Shown here: positions 1 to 8,695 of the stretch, piece by piece
Position numbering within the stretch: position 1 is the first letter of the stretch
Layout of the letters: each line of letters starts with the position of its first letter
Notes under the pieces: generated by a model
Databases searched by the model: none
Seen by the model: the letters and a program-made list of their open reading frames with translations, nothing else
What the model was told of the DNA's origin: nothing
NCBI GenBank assembly: GCA_029257465.1
Contig: JARIBG010000021.1
Span: 1 to 38,036, forward strand
Reading direction: 5' to 3'
DNA from: Arthrobacter sp.
GTDB lineage: Bacteria > Actinomycetota > Actinomycetes > Actinomycetales > Micrococcaceae
DNA: 38,036 nucleotides
Program-made: the position numbers and the translations under genes

Positions 1-2160
1 AACATCGAGACCCAGGCGACGTCCTTCAGGCGCTACGCCATCAGTGCGGACTGGAGCAGGCGCGTCCACACCTCGGATCCCGAGTACTACCGCTGGACCC
101 AGTGGCTGTTCGTCCGGTTCTTCCAGCGGGGCCTGGCGTACCGCAAGAACTCCCCGGTGAACTGGTGCCCGAAGGACCAGACGGTGCTCGCCAACGAGCA
201 GGTGATCAACGGGGCATGCGATCGCTGCGGGACACCGGTGACCAAGAAGAACCTGAACCAGTGGTACTTCAGGATCACCGACTACGCCGACCGGCTGCTG
301 GACGACATGGAGCAGCTGAAGGGTCACTGGCCCGAGCGCGTGCTGGCCATGCAGCGCAACTGGATCGGGCGCTCGGAGGGGGCACACGTGCACTTCCGCA
401 TCGAGGCCGACGGCGATCAGCCGGAGAACGACGTCGCCGTCTTCACCACGCGCCCCGACACGCTGTACGGGGCAACCTTCTTCGTCGTGGCCGCGGACGC
501 CGCGCTGGCGCTGGACCTGGTCACCCCTGACCGTCGGACCGAGCTGGACGCCTACCGCGAGCAGGTGAAGAACCTGTCGGAGATCGAACGGCAGGCCTCC
601 GAGCGGGAGAAGACCGGCGTCTTCACCGGGCGCTACGCAATCAATCCGCTCAATGGCGAGAAGCTGCCCGTGTGGGCCGCCGACTACGTCCTGGCCGACT
701 ACGGCACCGGTGCCATCATGGCGGTCCCGGCCCACGATCAGCGGGACCTCGACTTCGCCCGGACCTTCGACCTTCCGGTACGCACCGTCGTCGACACCGG
801 TGCCGAGGACGCCATGGCCACGGGGATCGCGACGATCGGCGAGGGCACCCTCGTCAACTCCGGGGAACTCGACGGACTGGACCGGGCGACGGCCATCCGT
901 CGTGCCATCGAGCTCATCGAGGAACAGGGGACGGGCGAGCAGACGACGAACTACCGCCTGCGGGACTGGCTGCTCTCACGCCAGCGTTTCTGGGGAACTC
1001 CCATCCCGATCATCCACTGCCCGTCCTGCGGCGACGTACCGGTACCGGACGATCAGCTCCCGGTGACACTGCCCGAGGGTCTGCGCGGTGAGGCCCTGGC
1101 GCCCAAGGGGACGTCGCCACTGGCCGCCGTCGAGGACTGGGTCAATGTCTCCTGTCCCTCGTGCGGCGAGGCTGCGAAGCGGGACACTGACACCATGGAC
1201 ACGTTCGTGGACTCCTCCTGGTACTACCTGCGGTTCGTCGACCCGCAGCTCGACACCGCTCCGTTCGAGACCGACGCGGTGAACCGGTGGCTGCCCGTGG
1301 GCCAGTACGTGGGCGGCGTGGAACACGCCATCCTGCACCTGCTCTACAGCCGGTTCTTCACGAAGGTCCTGTTCGATCTCGGGATGGTCGACTTCACCGA
1401 GCCCTTCAGCGCGCTGCTGAACCAGGGCCAGGTGCTCAACGGCGGCAAGGCCATGAGCAAGTCGCTCGGCAACGGCGTGGATCTCGGTGAGCAGCTGGAC
1501 CGCTACGGGGTGGACGCCGTCCGCCTCACCATGGTGTTCGCGTCCCCACCGGAGGACGACGTCGACTGGGCCGACGTCTCGCCGTCGGGCTCCGCGAAGT
1601 TCCTCGCGCGCGCCTGGCGCCTGGGTGCCGACGTGACCAGCCCCGTCGGCACCGATCCCTCGACCGGTGACGGGGCGCTGCGCTCGGTGACGCACCGCAC
1701 CGTGGCCGAGGCCGCCGAGCTGATGGAGGCCGACAAGTTCAACGTGGCCGTCGCGAAGCTCATGGAACTGGTCAATGCCACGCGCAAGGCGATCGACACC
1801 GGGGCCGGTGGCGCCGACCCTGCGGTGCGGGAGGCCTCCGAGGCGGTGGCGATCATGCTGAGCCTGTTCGCCCCGTACACGGCCGAGGATCTGTGGAACC
1901 GACTGGGTCACGAGGCGACGGTGGCGACAGCGGGCTGGCCCGCCGTCGACCCGACCCTCCTGCGGCAGGAGAGTGTGGTGGCCGTGGTGCAGGTCCAGGG
2001 CAAGGTGCGCGAGCGCCTCACGGTCTCGCCCGACATCGGCGAGGACGAGCTGCGGGAGCTCGCGCTGGCGAGTGAGCAGGTCCAGCGTGTGCTCGACGGC
2101 CGGGATATCCGCACCGTGATCGTGCGGGCGCCCAAGCTGGTCAATATCGTCCCGGCCTGA
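1..2160 (+). CDS. leuS: leucyl-tRNA synthetase, 3' part (5' end outside window)
   Basis: This class I aminoacyl-tRNA synthetase charges tRNA-Leu in the cytoplasm. The reading frame is open from base 1 and gives 719 residues. Bacterial LeuRS usually has about 830-880 residues, so roughly the first 110-150, with the HIGH motif, lie upstream of the window. Visible parts, numbered from the window start, are the CP1 editing domain (roughly residues 130-330), two CPSCG zinc-type pairs around residues 340-390, the tryptophan/tyrosine-rich WYYLRF segment, and the KMSKS-type signature as AMSKSLGN with its Met at residue 485. The anticodon-binding and C-terminal domains follow. The stop codon overlaps the ATG of the next gene by one base, so the two are probably translated from one mRNA. 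The identification is very secure. Confidence 0.97.
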   Translation, partial: NIETQATSFRRYAISADWSRRVHTSDPEYYRWTQWLFVRFFQRGLAYRKNSPVNWCPKDQTVLANEQVINGACDRCGTPVTKKNLNQWYFRITDYADRLLDDMEQLKGHWPERVLAMQRNWIGRSEGAHVHFRIEADGDQPENDVAVFTTRPDTLYGATFFVVAADAALALDLVTPDRRTELDAYREQVKNLSEIERQASEREKTGVFTGRYAINPLNGEKLPVWAADYVLADYGTGAIMAVPAHDQRDLDFARTFDLPVRTVVDTGAEDAMATGIATIGEGTLVNSGELDGLDRATAIRRAIELIEEQGTGEQTTNYRLRDWLLSRQRFWGTPIPIIHCPSCGDVPVPDDQLPVTLPEGLRGEALAPKGTSPLAAVEDWVNVSCPSCGEAAKRDTDTMDTFVDSSWYYLRFVDPQLDTAPFETDAVNRWLPVGQYVGGVEHAILHLLYSRFFTKVLFDLGMVDFTEPFSALLNQGQVLNGGKAMSKSLGNGVDLGEQLDRYGVDAVRLTMVFASPPEDDVDWADVSPSGSAKFLARAWRLGADVTSPVGTDPSTGDGALRSVTHRTVAEAAELMEADKFNVAVAKLMELVNATRKAIDTGAGGADPAVREASEAVAIMLSLFAPYTAEDLWNRLGHEATVATAGWPAVDPTLLRQESVVAVVQVQGKVRERLTVSPDIGEDELRELALASEQVQRVLDGRDIRTVIVRAPKLVNIVPA

Positions 2161-3068
2161 TGCATGGGCAGGACACCCCCCACCGAGGGGAGACAGAGGC
2201 GCGCATCGCCGTCGTCACCGATTCGGCGGCCGGCTTCCCGCCGGCGTGGCTGGAACCCGGCGGCGCCGCGCAGGCGATCCGGGTGCTTGGACTGCCGGTG
2301 CTGGTGGGCACCGACATCCTCACCGGGGAACACGACGACGTCGCAGCTCCCCTGATGCTCGCGCTCGCCGCGGGCTCCGACGTCCGCACCTCACGTCCGT
2401 CGCCGGGCCAGTTCGACCGGACGTACGGGGAACTCGCCGACCAGGGGTTCGACGGCGTCGTCTCCGTCCATCTCTCGGGGCTGCTCTCCGGGACGGTGGA
2501 TGCCGCGCGCATGGCTGCTGCCCGTGCAGCACTGCCCGTCGAGGTCATCGACACCCGTACTGCCGGGATGGCACAGGGCCGAGCCGCCCTTGCAGCACTG
2601 GACGCGGTGAAATCCGGGGCCGAGCTGCAGTCGGCCGCCGCCGCCGCCGCGATGACGGCCCGGGCGTCCTCGCTCTACTTCTATGTCCCGAGCATGGAAC
2701 AGCTGCGGCGCGGGGGACGCATCACGGCGGCGGTCGGGTGGCTCGGGACCCTCTTGTCCGTCCGGGTGATCCTGCATGTCCGCAGCGGTGCGCTGGTGCC
2801 CTTGGAGCGCATGCGCTCGGCGGAGCGTGGCCTGCAGCGGCTCGAGGAACTCGTCGTCGCCGATGCAGCAGGCCGCAGCGGCGGGGTCGACCTGACGGTG
2901 CACCACTTCGGCAACGAGGACGAAGGCCTGGCCCTCGCCCGACGACTGGAAACGGTCACCGGAGCCGCGTCCGTCTCCACGGCGCCGTGTCCGGCCGTCC
3001 TTGCAGCGCATGCGGGTCTCGGGGTTGTCGCCGTCACGGTCAGCTCGTCCACGCCTCGGGCGCGCTGA
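2160..3068 (+). CDS. DegV-family fatty-acid-binding protein
   Basis: This 302-residue protein belongs to the DegV (FakB-like) family, cytoplasmic proteins that bind a fatty acid. In Firmicutes some present it to the FakA kinase for phosphorylation. The start of the fold is visible as IAVVTDSAAGFP near residue 17. The conserved SRPSPGQF stretch follows near residue 80, then SVHLSGLLSGT near residue 103 and VIDTRTAGMAQG near residue 130. The ATG overlaps the leuS stop by one base (ATGA-type coupling), and I see no separate Shine-Dalgarno. No fakA-like kinase gene is in the window, so the role is uncertain. This placement after leuS is inferred to be the ordinary actinobacterial arrangement. Confidence 0.88.
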   Translation: MHGQDTPHRGETEARIAVVTDSAAGFPPAWLEPGGAAQAIRVLGLPVLVGTDILTGEHDDVAAPLMLALAAGSDVRTSRPSPGQFDRTYGELADQGFDGVVSVHLSGLLSGTVDAARMAAARAALPVEVIDTRTAGMAQGRAALAALDAVKSGAELQSAAAAAAMTARASSLYFYVPSMEQLRRGGRITAAVGWLGTLLSVRVILHVRSGALVPLERMRSAERGLQRLEELVVADAAGRSGGVDLTVHHFGNEDEGLALARRLETVTGAASVSTAPCPAVLAAHAGLGVVAVTVSSSTPRAR

Positions 3069-3144
3069 GCCGCTGTCGGGCCGGTCGAACCGCAAGGATG
3101 TCCACATAGCAGGTGCTCCCGCCGGCTGTACCGACGCGTCCTTC

Positions 3145-3157
3145 TAGCGTGGCGGTA
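3145..3157 (+). promoter_or_regulatory. candidate -10 box for a leaderless comEA transcript
   Basis: TAGCGT at 3145-3150 fits the actinobacterial TANNNT -10 pattern and ends six bases before the comEA ATG at 3157. That distance would put transcription start at or beside the A of the start codon. There is no Shine-Dalgarno between them. No good -35 is seen. The leaderless mRNA is an inference from spacing only. Confidence 0.4.
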
Positions 3158-4278
3158 TGGGAAAGCACCGATGGCCGACGGCGGGGGACGCGCGGGAGCC
3201 ACACACCCGTCCTGGCGTCGTTCCGCTCGCGGCGCATCAGCAGGCTCGTGGGACGGCGGGTCCGGACGAGGATGTGCAGACGGCCGGGGGCGAACTCCAG
3301 GCGGGTGTGGACGCCCAGAGTTCCTCGCCGCCGGGGCAGGACTCCGGTACGGGGGATGCGGGGTCGCCGGTACGCTTCGCGGCGCCGGTCGGGCGCGTGT
3401 CCGACGTCGAGGGCCAGCCCGTCGATGGTCGCGGTCTCCAGTGGCGTGTCGGCCGGTCCGCCGCCCTCATCCTTCTCGGTGTGGCCCTGATGGTGGGAGC
3501 TGCGCTGTTCCTCGTCCGTAGCTCCGAACCCTCGGCGGCTGCCATCTCGGTCGAGCTCGACGCCGATCGTTCCCCGGGCCAGGAGTCCGCCGGCTCCGGC
3601 TCCGGCTCGAAGGCCGGCCAGAGTTTCCCTGTCGCCGCCGACGGTGCGCCTGGAGAGGCGTCCGACGCAGCCGTATCAGGCCCGACGACGTCGGACAGCG
3701 GCTCAGCCCTCGGCCCGGGCCCCGGGACGACGGGTGTCGAAGCAGCCGGTGGGCCGCCCGGGGAGGACGGAGCAGGCACCATCGTGGTGTATGTCACCGG
3801 AGCAGTCTCCACCCCCGGTGTGGTGACGACCCGGTCCGGGACGCGCCTGGGCGAGGTTCTCGAGGATGCGGGAGGCGCACTGCCGGACGCCGATCTGGAG
3901 AGTATCAATCTCGCGTCGGCGCCCGTCGACGGGCAGCACGTCCACGTGCTCGCCGTAGGGGAGGAGCCGCGCCCGGAGCTCATGGAACAGGGGCCTGTGC
4001 CGAGGGAGTCGACCGGCGGTTCGCACACAGGCAGTCCCACCGGGACCGATGGCATCGCGAGCGGGTCCGGCGGCGCTGCGGCAGGCATCATGGACATCAA
4101 CACCGCCACACTGGCCGACCTCGAGTCGCTGCCGCGCGTCGGTCCGGTCCTCGGACAGCGGATCATCGACTACCGCGAGGACAACGGGCCCTTCCTGCAG
4201 CCGGCGGACATCGATGCCGTGCCCGGTATCGGCCCGGCGATGCTCGAGGCCATCCTGCCCCTCATCGTGGCGCGGTGA
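3157..4278 (+). CDS. comEA: ComEA-family helix-hairpin-helix DNA-binding protein
   Basis: ComEA binds incoming double-stranded DNA at the outer face of the membrane and hands it to the ComEC channel. This 373-residue protein has a hydrophilic N-terminus of about 100 residues, then one membrane segment (101-120). A low-complexity Gly/Ser/Pro linker follows (125-207), then an SLBB domain (about 207-265, VYVTGAVSTPGV) and a second linker. The C-terminal pair of helix-hairpin-helix motifs spans about 311-370, with LPRVGPVLGQRI and VPGIGPAMLEAI. The cytoplasmic N-terminal tail is longer than in Bacillus ComEA, as is usual in actinobacteria. It lies immediately upstream of comEC, which supports the assignment. 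No other competence pilus genes are in the window, so natural transformation is not shown. Confidence 0.93.
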   Translation: MGKHRWPTAGDAREPHTRPGVVPLAAHQQARGTAGPDEDVQTAGGELQAGVDAQSSSPPGQDSGTGDAGSPVRFAAPVGRVSDVEGQPVDGRGLQWRVGRSAALILLGVALMVGAALFLVRSSEPSAAAISVELDADRSPGQESAGSGSGSKAGQSFPVAADGAPGEASDAAVSGPTTSDSGSALGPGPGTTGVEAAGGPPGEDGAGTIVVYVTGAVSTPGVVTTRSGTRLGEVLEDAGGALPDADLESINLASAPVDGQHVHVLAVGEEPRPELMEQGPVPRESTGGSHTGSPTGTDGIASGSGGAAAGIMDINTATLADLESLPRVGPVLGQRIIDYREDNGPFLQPADIDAVPGIGPAMLEAILPLIVAR

Positions 4279-4291
4279 ATTCTTGCGCACG

Positions 4292-6883
4292 GTGAAATCC
4301 CGGGCCGGGCACCGCAGATCGCACCCTCATGGTCCCTCCAGAATCGGGGACCCGGCGCCGGAGGCGAGGAGCGAGCCTGCTCGTCGACCACGCTGGAGCG
4401 GTGACCTGCGCCTCGTCCCCGCTGCTGCCGCAGCATGGCTGGGCGCTGCCCTCGGCGTACAGACCAGCGCAACGACGGCGACGGCGGCCGGTCTACTCGC
4501 CACAGCAGGCGCCGCATTTCTCGTCGTCCTGGCACTTCTCGTTCCCAACAGCAGGCGGCGCTGGGCCATGCTGATCGTGCAGGGGATGGCTCCTGCGGCG
4601 GCCCTGGCACTGGTCCTGCTCGCGACCGGCGGCACTCTCGCCCGGGCCGAGGAGGGGCCGGTGTCCGAAGCGGTCGACCATGCCACGGCATTCACGGCCC
4701 TGCTCCGCATCTCCGGTGAACCCGTAGCGCTCGGGCAGGGCGCCTTCGGCGGCGGAGAACGATTCGTGGTCGACGCCGTGGTGACCGGGGGCGTCCTGGG
4801 CGGCACCGTGTTCGCAGCAGCGACCCCGGTGGTGGTCATGGGCTCCGAGCAGTGGGGCGGACTCGGTACGGGGGACACCGTGCGCGTACCGGGTACGGCC
4901 AAAGCATCCGACCGGATCGGCCGGGCTACTGCCGTCTTCGTGCCTGCGAGCAAGCCGACGATCGAGAAGGCCGACGGCTTGCTGGGGTACACGGCCGAGC
5001 TCAGAGGCGAGTTCCGCGACCTCTCGCTGGGCGAGGATCGCGACGGCGGGTTGCTTCCGGGAATGGCGCTCGGTGATCGTACGGGACTGGACCCGGCGCT
5101 CGCCGAGGCCATGAAGACCACGGGTCTGACGCACTTGACGGCCGTCAGTGGCGCGAACTGCTCGTATGTCATCGGCTTCGCCTATCTGGGACTGCGGGCC
5201 GTCCGCCTGCCGCGCCTGCCCGCCGGCCTGGGCGCCGTCGTCGCGCTGCTCGGCTTCGTCCTGCTGGTCAGACCCGAGCCCAGCGTCCTCCGCGCCGCCC
5301 TCATGGGAACCATCGGCGTCGCGGCAGTGCTGTCCGGTCGGGGTAAGGTCTCCCTGTCACTGTTACTGGTCTCGATCATGGTTCTTCTGGCCGCCGACCC
5401 CTGGCTGTGCCTGTCGTTCGCCTTCATCCTGTCGGTGCTCGCGAATTTGGGACTCATCACGGCCGGTCCGATGGTCGTACATGTCCTGGAGCGGACGATG
5501 CCGCGGTTCATGGCGCAGTTGCTCGCCATACCGCTCACCGCCCAGCTGTTCTGCACACCGGTGATCGTCCTGATCCAGCCGTCCCTGCCGCTCTATTCGC
5601 TTCCAGCGAATGTCCTGACCGCACCTGTCGTCCCGGGAATCACACTGCTCGGCATGCTCGCTGTCCTGGCATTGGTCGCCGTACCGTTCCTGGCGCACCC
5701 CCTCATCGTTGCAGCCCAGTGGGGTACGCGCTGGGTGGCCTGCGTCTCCGAGGTGTTCGCTGCGGCTCCGGCGGCCTCACTCCCGTGGCTGTCCGGGCCG
5801 GCAGGAACTGCCGCGGCGGTCCTCGGGTCAGTGCTCTTCCTGCTTCTCCTGCTTCTCCTCAGCCGGTACGAGACCCTGGCTCTGCGGCGCAGCGCCCCCG
5901 GGGAGAGGTGCCACGCGAAGGAGCAGGGAAGTGCGCGCACCCCACGGCAGGGGCGGCTTCGACGGTCGATGCAGCCTGAGCCGGAGCCTCAGCAGTTTGT
6001 CGTGGGGCAGTCCGGCGGAGGACGACCACGACGCCCGGCCCTGCTCATCGCGCTCTGCGTCGCAGTGTGCCTCGTCGCAGGGTTCGTCCTGTTCGGACGG
6101 CACGCGCCACCTCCCAGGGCCTGGATCATGACCATGTGCGATGTCGGTCAGGGTGACGGGATCGTCATCAGGACGACCGACCGACACGCACTGGTCGTCG
6201 ACGTCGGCCCCGATCCCGAGGCGATGGATCACTGTCTGGATCTCCTGGGCATCGAGGCGATCGACGCACTGGTCATCTCCCATCTGCACGAGGACCACTA
6301 CGGTGGGATCGAGGGGGCGATCCGCGGCAGAACAGTAGCGGCCCTGTACTACTCCACAGGCGAGGACGAGCTACCGGGCATCATGACGCAGGCTGCCGCT
6401 ACGGCAGACGTGGACGCCACCAGACTCACGGGAACGACGAGCCTCGATCTCCCTCCGCTGAGCGTCGACGTGCTCTGGGCGGGCGGTCGTGCGGCGGGTG
6501 CGGAGGAGAACGACGCCAGCGCGGTACTCGAGATCATCGTTCCCACGGCGGAGCGGCCCGTCAGCGTGCTGCTGATGGGCGATCTCGAGGAACAGGCTGC
6601 CCGCGTCCTGCTGACCGAACAACCCGGCCTGGCCGCAGGTACGGTGGACGTGCTGAAGATCGCCCACCACGGAGCCCGCAACAGCGGAACAGCACTCATC
6701 GAGTCACTCCGGCCGGGTCTTGCCCTCATCTCGGTCGGCAGCGACAACGACTACGGACACCCCCACCCGATCACTCTCGCTGCTCTCGATGCGTCCGGGA
6801 TCCCCGTCGCCAGGACCGACGAACTCGGGTCCTTCACGCTCGACGTCGTCGATACGGCGCTCGAGGTACAGCGCATCGGCTGA
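4292..6883 (+). CDS. comEC: ComEC/Rec2-family DNA-uptake channel with fused metallo-beta-lactamase domain
   Basis: ComEC is the inner-membrane channel that imports single-stranded DNA during transformation. The protein (about 863 residues) has N-terminal membrane helices, then an OB-like soluble region. The Competence domain carries the conserved THLTAVSGANCSYV segment followed by many hydrophobic helices. The C-terminal metallo-beta-lactamase-like domain has the metal motif HLHEDH and later KIAHHGARNS. The start is uncertain: the frame has no ATG near the comEA stop. GTG at 4292 and TTG at 4283 are the candidates, and GGTGA at 4274-4278 would suit the TTG better by spacing. The gene begins within 5-14 bases of the comEA stop, which argues for one operon. 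All main domains are intact. Confidence 0.92.
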   Translation: MKSRAGHRRSHPHGPSRIGDPAPEARSEPARRPRWSGDLRLVPAAAAAWLGAALGVQTSATTATAAGLLATAGAAFLVVLALLVPNSRRRWAMLIVQGMAPAAALALVLLATGGTLARAEEGPVSEAVDHATAFTALLRISGEPVALGQGAFGGGERFVVDAVVTGGVLGGTVFAAATPVVVMGSEQWGGLGTGDTVRVPGTAKASDRIGRATAVFVPASKPTIEKADGLLGYTAELRGEFRDLSLGEDRDGGLLPGMALGDRTGLDPALAEAMKTTGLTHLTAVSGANCSYVIGFAYLGLRAVRLPRLPAGLGAVVALLGFVLLVRPEPSVLRAALMGTIGVAAVLSGRGKVSLSLLLVSIMVLLAADPWLCLSFAFILSVLANLGLITAGPMVVHVLERTMPRFMAQLLAIPLTAQLFCTPVIVLIQPSLPLYSLPANVLTAPVVPGITLLGMLAVLALVAVPFLAHPLIVAAQWGTRWVACVSEVFAAAPAASLPWLSGPAGTAAAVLGSVLFLLLLLLLSRYETLALRRSAPGERCHAKEQGSARTPRQGRLRRSMQPEPEPQQFVVGQSGGGRPRRPALLIALCVAVCLVAGFVLFGRHAPPPRAWIMTMCDVGQGDGIVIRTTDRHALVVDVGPDPEAMDHCLDLLGIEAIDALVISHLHEDHYGGIEGAIRGRTVAALYYSTGEDELPGIMTQAAATADVDATRLTGTTSLDLPPLSVDVLWAGGRAAGAEENDASAVLEIIVPTAERPVSVLLMGDLEEQAARVLLTEQPGLAAGTVDVLKIAHHGARNSGTALIESLRPGLALISVGSDNDYGHPHPITLAALDASGIPVARTDELGSFTLDVVDTALEVQRIG

Positions 6884-6956
6884 GCAACGCCAGAAGGGTT
6901 CGTACAGGGGCCTCTGCCAGGTCCCGGAACCATCCCCGCGCACCCGATGCTCGGCT

Positions 6957-6980
6957 TTGCGGCGCGGCGGCGCCGTGCAA
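6957..6980 (+). other. small GC-rich hairpin upstream of holA
   Basis: TTGC plus GGCGC (6957-6965) can pair with GCGCC and GCAA (6970-6974 and 6977-6980), with a four-base loop and a two-base bulge. No T-tract follows. It lies between comEC and holA and could be a weak terminator or processing site. Function unknown. Confidence 0.25.
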
Positions 6981-7014
6981 CAGTAGGAGCTGACCCGACA
7001 GAAGGGACCTCCCC

Positions 7015-8022
7015 ATGGCACCGTCGAAGGCCGACCGCAGCCCTGGTTCAGGGACGTCCAGTTCCTGGCGTGAGGTGAAGCCGTCCGCCGTCGTCCTGCT
7101 CTCGGGCCCCGAGGAGTATGTTGCCTCGAGGGCTGCCGAATCGATCCGCACCCAGGTCCGCGCGGTCCAGCCCGACGCCCAACTCGTCAGGATCGACGCG
7201 GTCGTCTACGAGGCGGGTGCTCTCGCCCTGCAGACCAGCCCGTCCCTGTTCGGGGACTGGAAGATCATCGAAGCCTCGAACCTGGCCCAGATGAGCGACG
7301 ACTTCCTCGTCGACACCCTTGCCTATCTCGCCGATCCGGCACCCGACGTCGTGCTCGTGCTGAGCCATGCAGGAGGTAATCGGGGCAAGAAGCTGCTCGA
7401 CACCGTGAAGGCGATGCAGGCGACGATCGTCGAGTGCCAGCCCCTGAAGAAGGACGCCGAGAAGGCCGACTTCGTCACCACGGAGTTCCGCCTCGCGCGT
7501 CGCCGTATCGAACCCGACGCCGTCCGCGCGCTGGTCGCAGCCGTCGGCTCGAAACTTTCCGAGCTCGCGGCCGCCTGCCAGCAGCTCATGGCTGACACCT
7601 CGGGCGAGGTGACCGTGGAGCTGGTCGAGAAGTACTACGGCGGTCGGATCGAAGCCACCGGCTTCAAGGTGGCCGACGCCGCGCTCGCCGGGCGCACGGC
7701 CCAGGCACTGTCGATGCTCCGCCACGCGCTCGCGACGGGCGCCGATCCGGTCCCGATCGTCGCAGCCCTCGCACTGAAGGTTCGTGCCGTGGCGAAGGTC
7801 CACGGGGCCAGGGGTTCCTCACTGCAGCTCGCCAAGGAGCTGGGCATGGCACCGTGGCAGGTCGATCAGGCGCGCAACGAGGCCCGGCGCTTCAGTTCCG
7901 CGGCCCTGGCCCGCAGCGTCCGGGCGCTGGCGGACGCCGATGCCCAGGTGAAGGGCGAGGCTCGCGATCCCGTGTACGCCGTCGAGCGTGCCGTCACTGT
8001 CATAGCACTCGGGGACGACTGA
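7015..8022 (+). CDS. holA: DNA polymerase III delta subunit
   Basis: HolA opens the beta sliding clamp as part of the clamp-loader complex. The 335-residue length is normal for the family. The N-terminal domain has VVLLSGPEEYVASRAAESI, the degenerate ATPase-like region that no longer hydrolyses ATP. The middle helical region includes LVAAVGSKLSELAAACQQL, and the C-terminal collar domain includes GADPVPIVAALALKVR. The start ATG at 7015 follows GAAGGGA at a good distance. The comEC-holA-rpsT order is widely conserved in bacteria. holA converges with rpsT across a 220-base gap. Confidence 0.95.
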   Translation: MAPSKADRSPGSGTSSSWREVKPSAVVLLSGPEEYVASRAAESIRTQVRAVQPDAQLVRIDAVVYEAGALALQTSPSLFGDWKIIEASNLAQMSDDFLVDTLAYLADPAPDVVLVLSHAGGNRGKKLLDTVKAMQATIVECQPLKKDAEKADFVTTEFRLARRRIEPDAVRALVAAVGSKLSELAAACQQLMADTSGEVTVELVEKYYGGRIEATGFKVADAALAGRTAQALSMLRHALATGADPVPIVAALALKVRAVAKVHGARGSSLQLAKELGMAPWQVDQARNEARRFSSAALARSVRALADADAQVKGEARDPVYAVERAVTVIALGDD

Positions 8023-8028
8023 GCCGTA

Positions 8029-8052
8029 CCTGGTGTCCGTCCGGTCACCAGG
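8029..8052 (+). terminator. weak hairpin after holA
   Basis: CCTGGTG (8029-8035) pairs perfectly with CACCAGG (8046-8052) around a 10-base loop, seven bases after the holA stop. There is no T-tract. It may be a weak or Rho-assisted terminator for holA, or an mRNA 3'-end stabiliser. Confidence 0.35.
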
Positions 8053-8124
8053 CACGAGGTGACGCGCCGGCTGCACCCGGGCAGACGCTCCGATCAGCAG
8101 TTCGGCCCGAGTGGCAGCCTGTCC

Positions 8125-8151
8125 GGTCCGACCGGTCCGACCGGTCGAACC
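8125..8151. repeat. three 9-nt tandem repeats
   Basis: GGTCCGACC occurs twice in a row (8125-8142), followed by the variant GGTCGAACC (8143-8151). It lies in the gap between the convergent holA and rpsT genes. The rest of that gap holds only the two hairpins listed here. Confidence 0.6.
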
Positions 8152-8191
8152 TGACAGAACACCGCTGGACAAAATCCCTACCGGTTAAACA

Positions 8192-8227
8192 CAGAGGGGC
8201 CTACTCCCACAGGAGTAGGCCCCTCTG
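8192..8227 (-). terminator. strong intrinsic terminator of rpsT
   Basis: A perfect 16-bp stem (8192-8207 with 8212-8227) closes a four-base CACA loop, 16 bases after the rpsT stop on the - strand. Read on the - strand it is followed by TGTTTAACC, a short T-rich run. The + strand side has no T-run, so it serves mainly rpsT, although it could also stop read-through from holA. Confidence 0.85.
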
Positions 8228-8242
8228 CAGAGGTTCCGCAGC

Positions 8243-8503
8243 TCAGAGCGCGTTGACCTTCTTCGAGATCGCCGACTTGCGGTTGGCAGCGTTGTTACGG
8301 TGGAGGACACCCTTGCTGACAGCCTTGTCGAGCTTGCGGCTGGCGCTGTGCAGGGCCGTCGTCGCGCCTTCCTTGTCCGCACCGGCGATCGCCGTGTTCA
8401 CGGCGCGGATTGCCGTCTTCAGCTCCGAGTTGATCGAGCTGTTGCGCTGCCTCGCCTTCTCGTTGGTGAGGATGCGCTTCTTCTGGGACTTGATATTTGC
8501 CAC
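8243..8503 (-). CDS. rpsT: 30S ribosomal protein S20
   Basis: S20 is a primary 16S rRNA binding protein of the small subunit. From the GTG at 8503 the product is 86 residues, the usual length, beginning [18 protein letters not shown] and ending in SKKVNAL. It is strongly basic and alpha-helical. The longer open frame upstream (to 8599) is not S20-like, and the conserved N-terminus fixes the GTG start. An AGAAAG sequence about 10 bases upstream could be the ribosome site. It stands alone on the - strand with its own terminator, as is typical for rpsT. A weak start codon also occurs in E. coli rpsT (UUG), where S20 represses its own translation. Whether that applies here is unknown. Confidence 0.96.
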   Translation of the reverse strand: MANIKSQKKRILTNEKARQRNSSINSELKTAIRAVNTAIAGADKEGATTALHSASRKLDKAVSKGVLHRNNAANRKSAISKKVNAL

Positions 8504-8628
8504 GTATGAGAACTTTCTGGGTAGTGCGGACTGGTCGTGAGGGTAGTTCGGCCAACCGACGACTGAGCGGCGTGGGGATACCGTGTGGAGATCGGCCAAA
8601 GTGCCCGAAAGACCTTCGCGGACACACA

Positions 8629-8634
8629 GCTATA
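8629..8634 (-). promoter_or_regulatory. candidate -10 box for rpsT
   Basis: Read on the - strand this is TATAGC within TGTATAGCTG, about 125 bases upstream of the rpsT start. It is the most AT-rich promoter-like spot in the gap between the PemK-like gene and rpsT. No convincing -35 was found. Confidence 0.28.
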
Positions 8635-8695
8635 CAGGTTACCAGAAGCAGAGTCCCTCACAGCACCCGAGCCGTTCCGCCACGGCACCTGACGG

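Noticed and set aside
976..1911. - strand frame of 311 codons inside leuS
   Set aside because: Shadow of leuS; His/Arg/Gly-rich composition and no homology that I recognise.
2160..3068. Possible fatty-acid kinase system around the DegV gene
   Set aside because: No FakA-like kinase lies nearby, so only the binding protein can be supported.
4049..4291. Earlier ATG for comEC inside comEA
   Set aside because: It would overlap comEA by 230 bases and add Arg/Ser-rich residues that are the out-of-frame reading of comEA.
7854..8540. + strand frame running from holA across the gap and antisense to rpsT
   Set aside because: It crosses the rpsT terminator and reads rpsT backwards; no start with a ribosome site.
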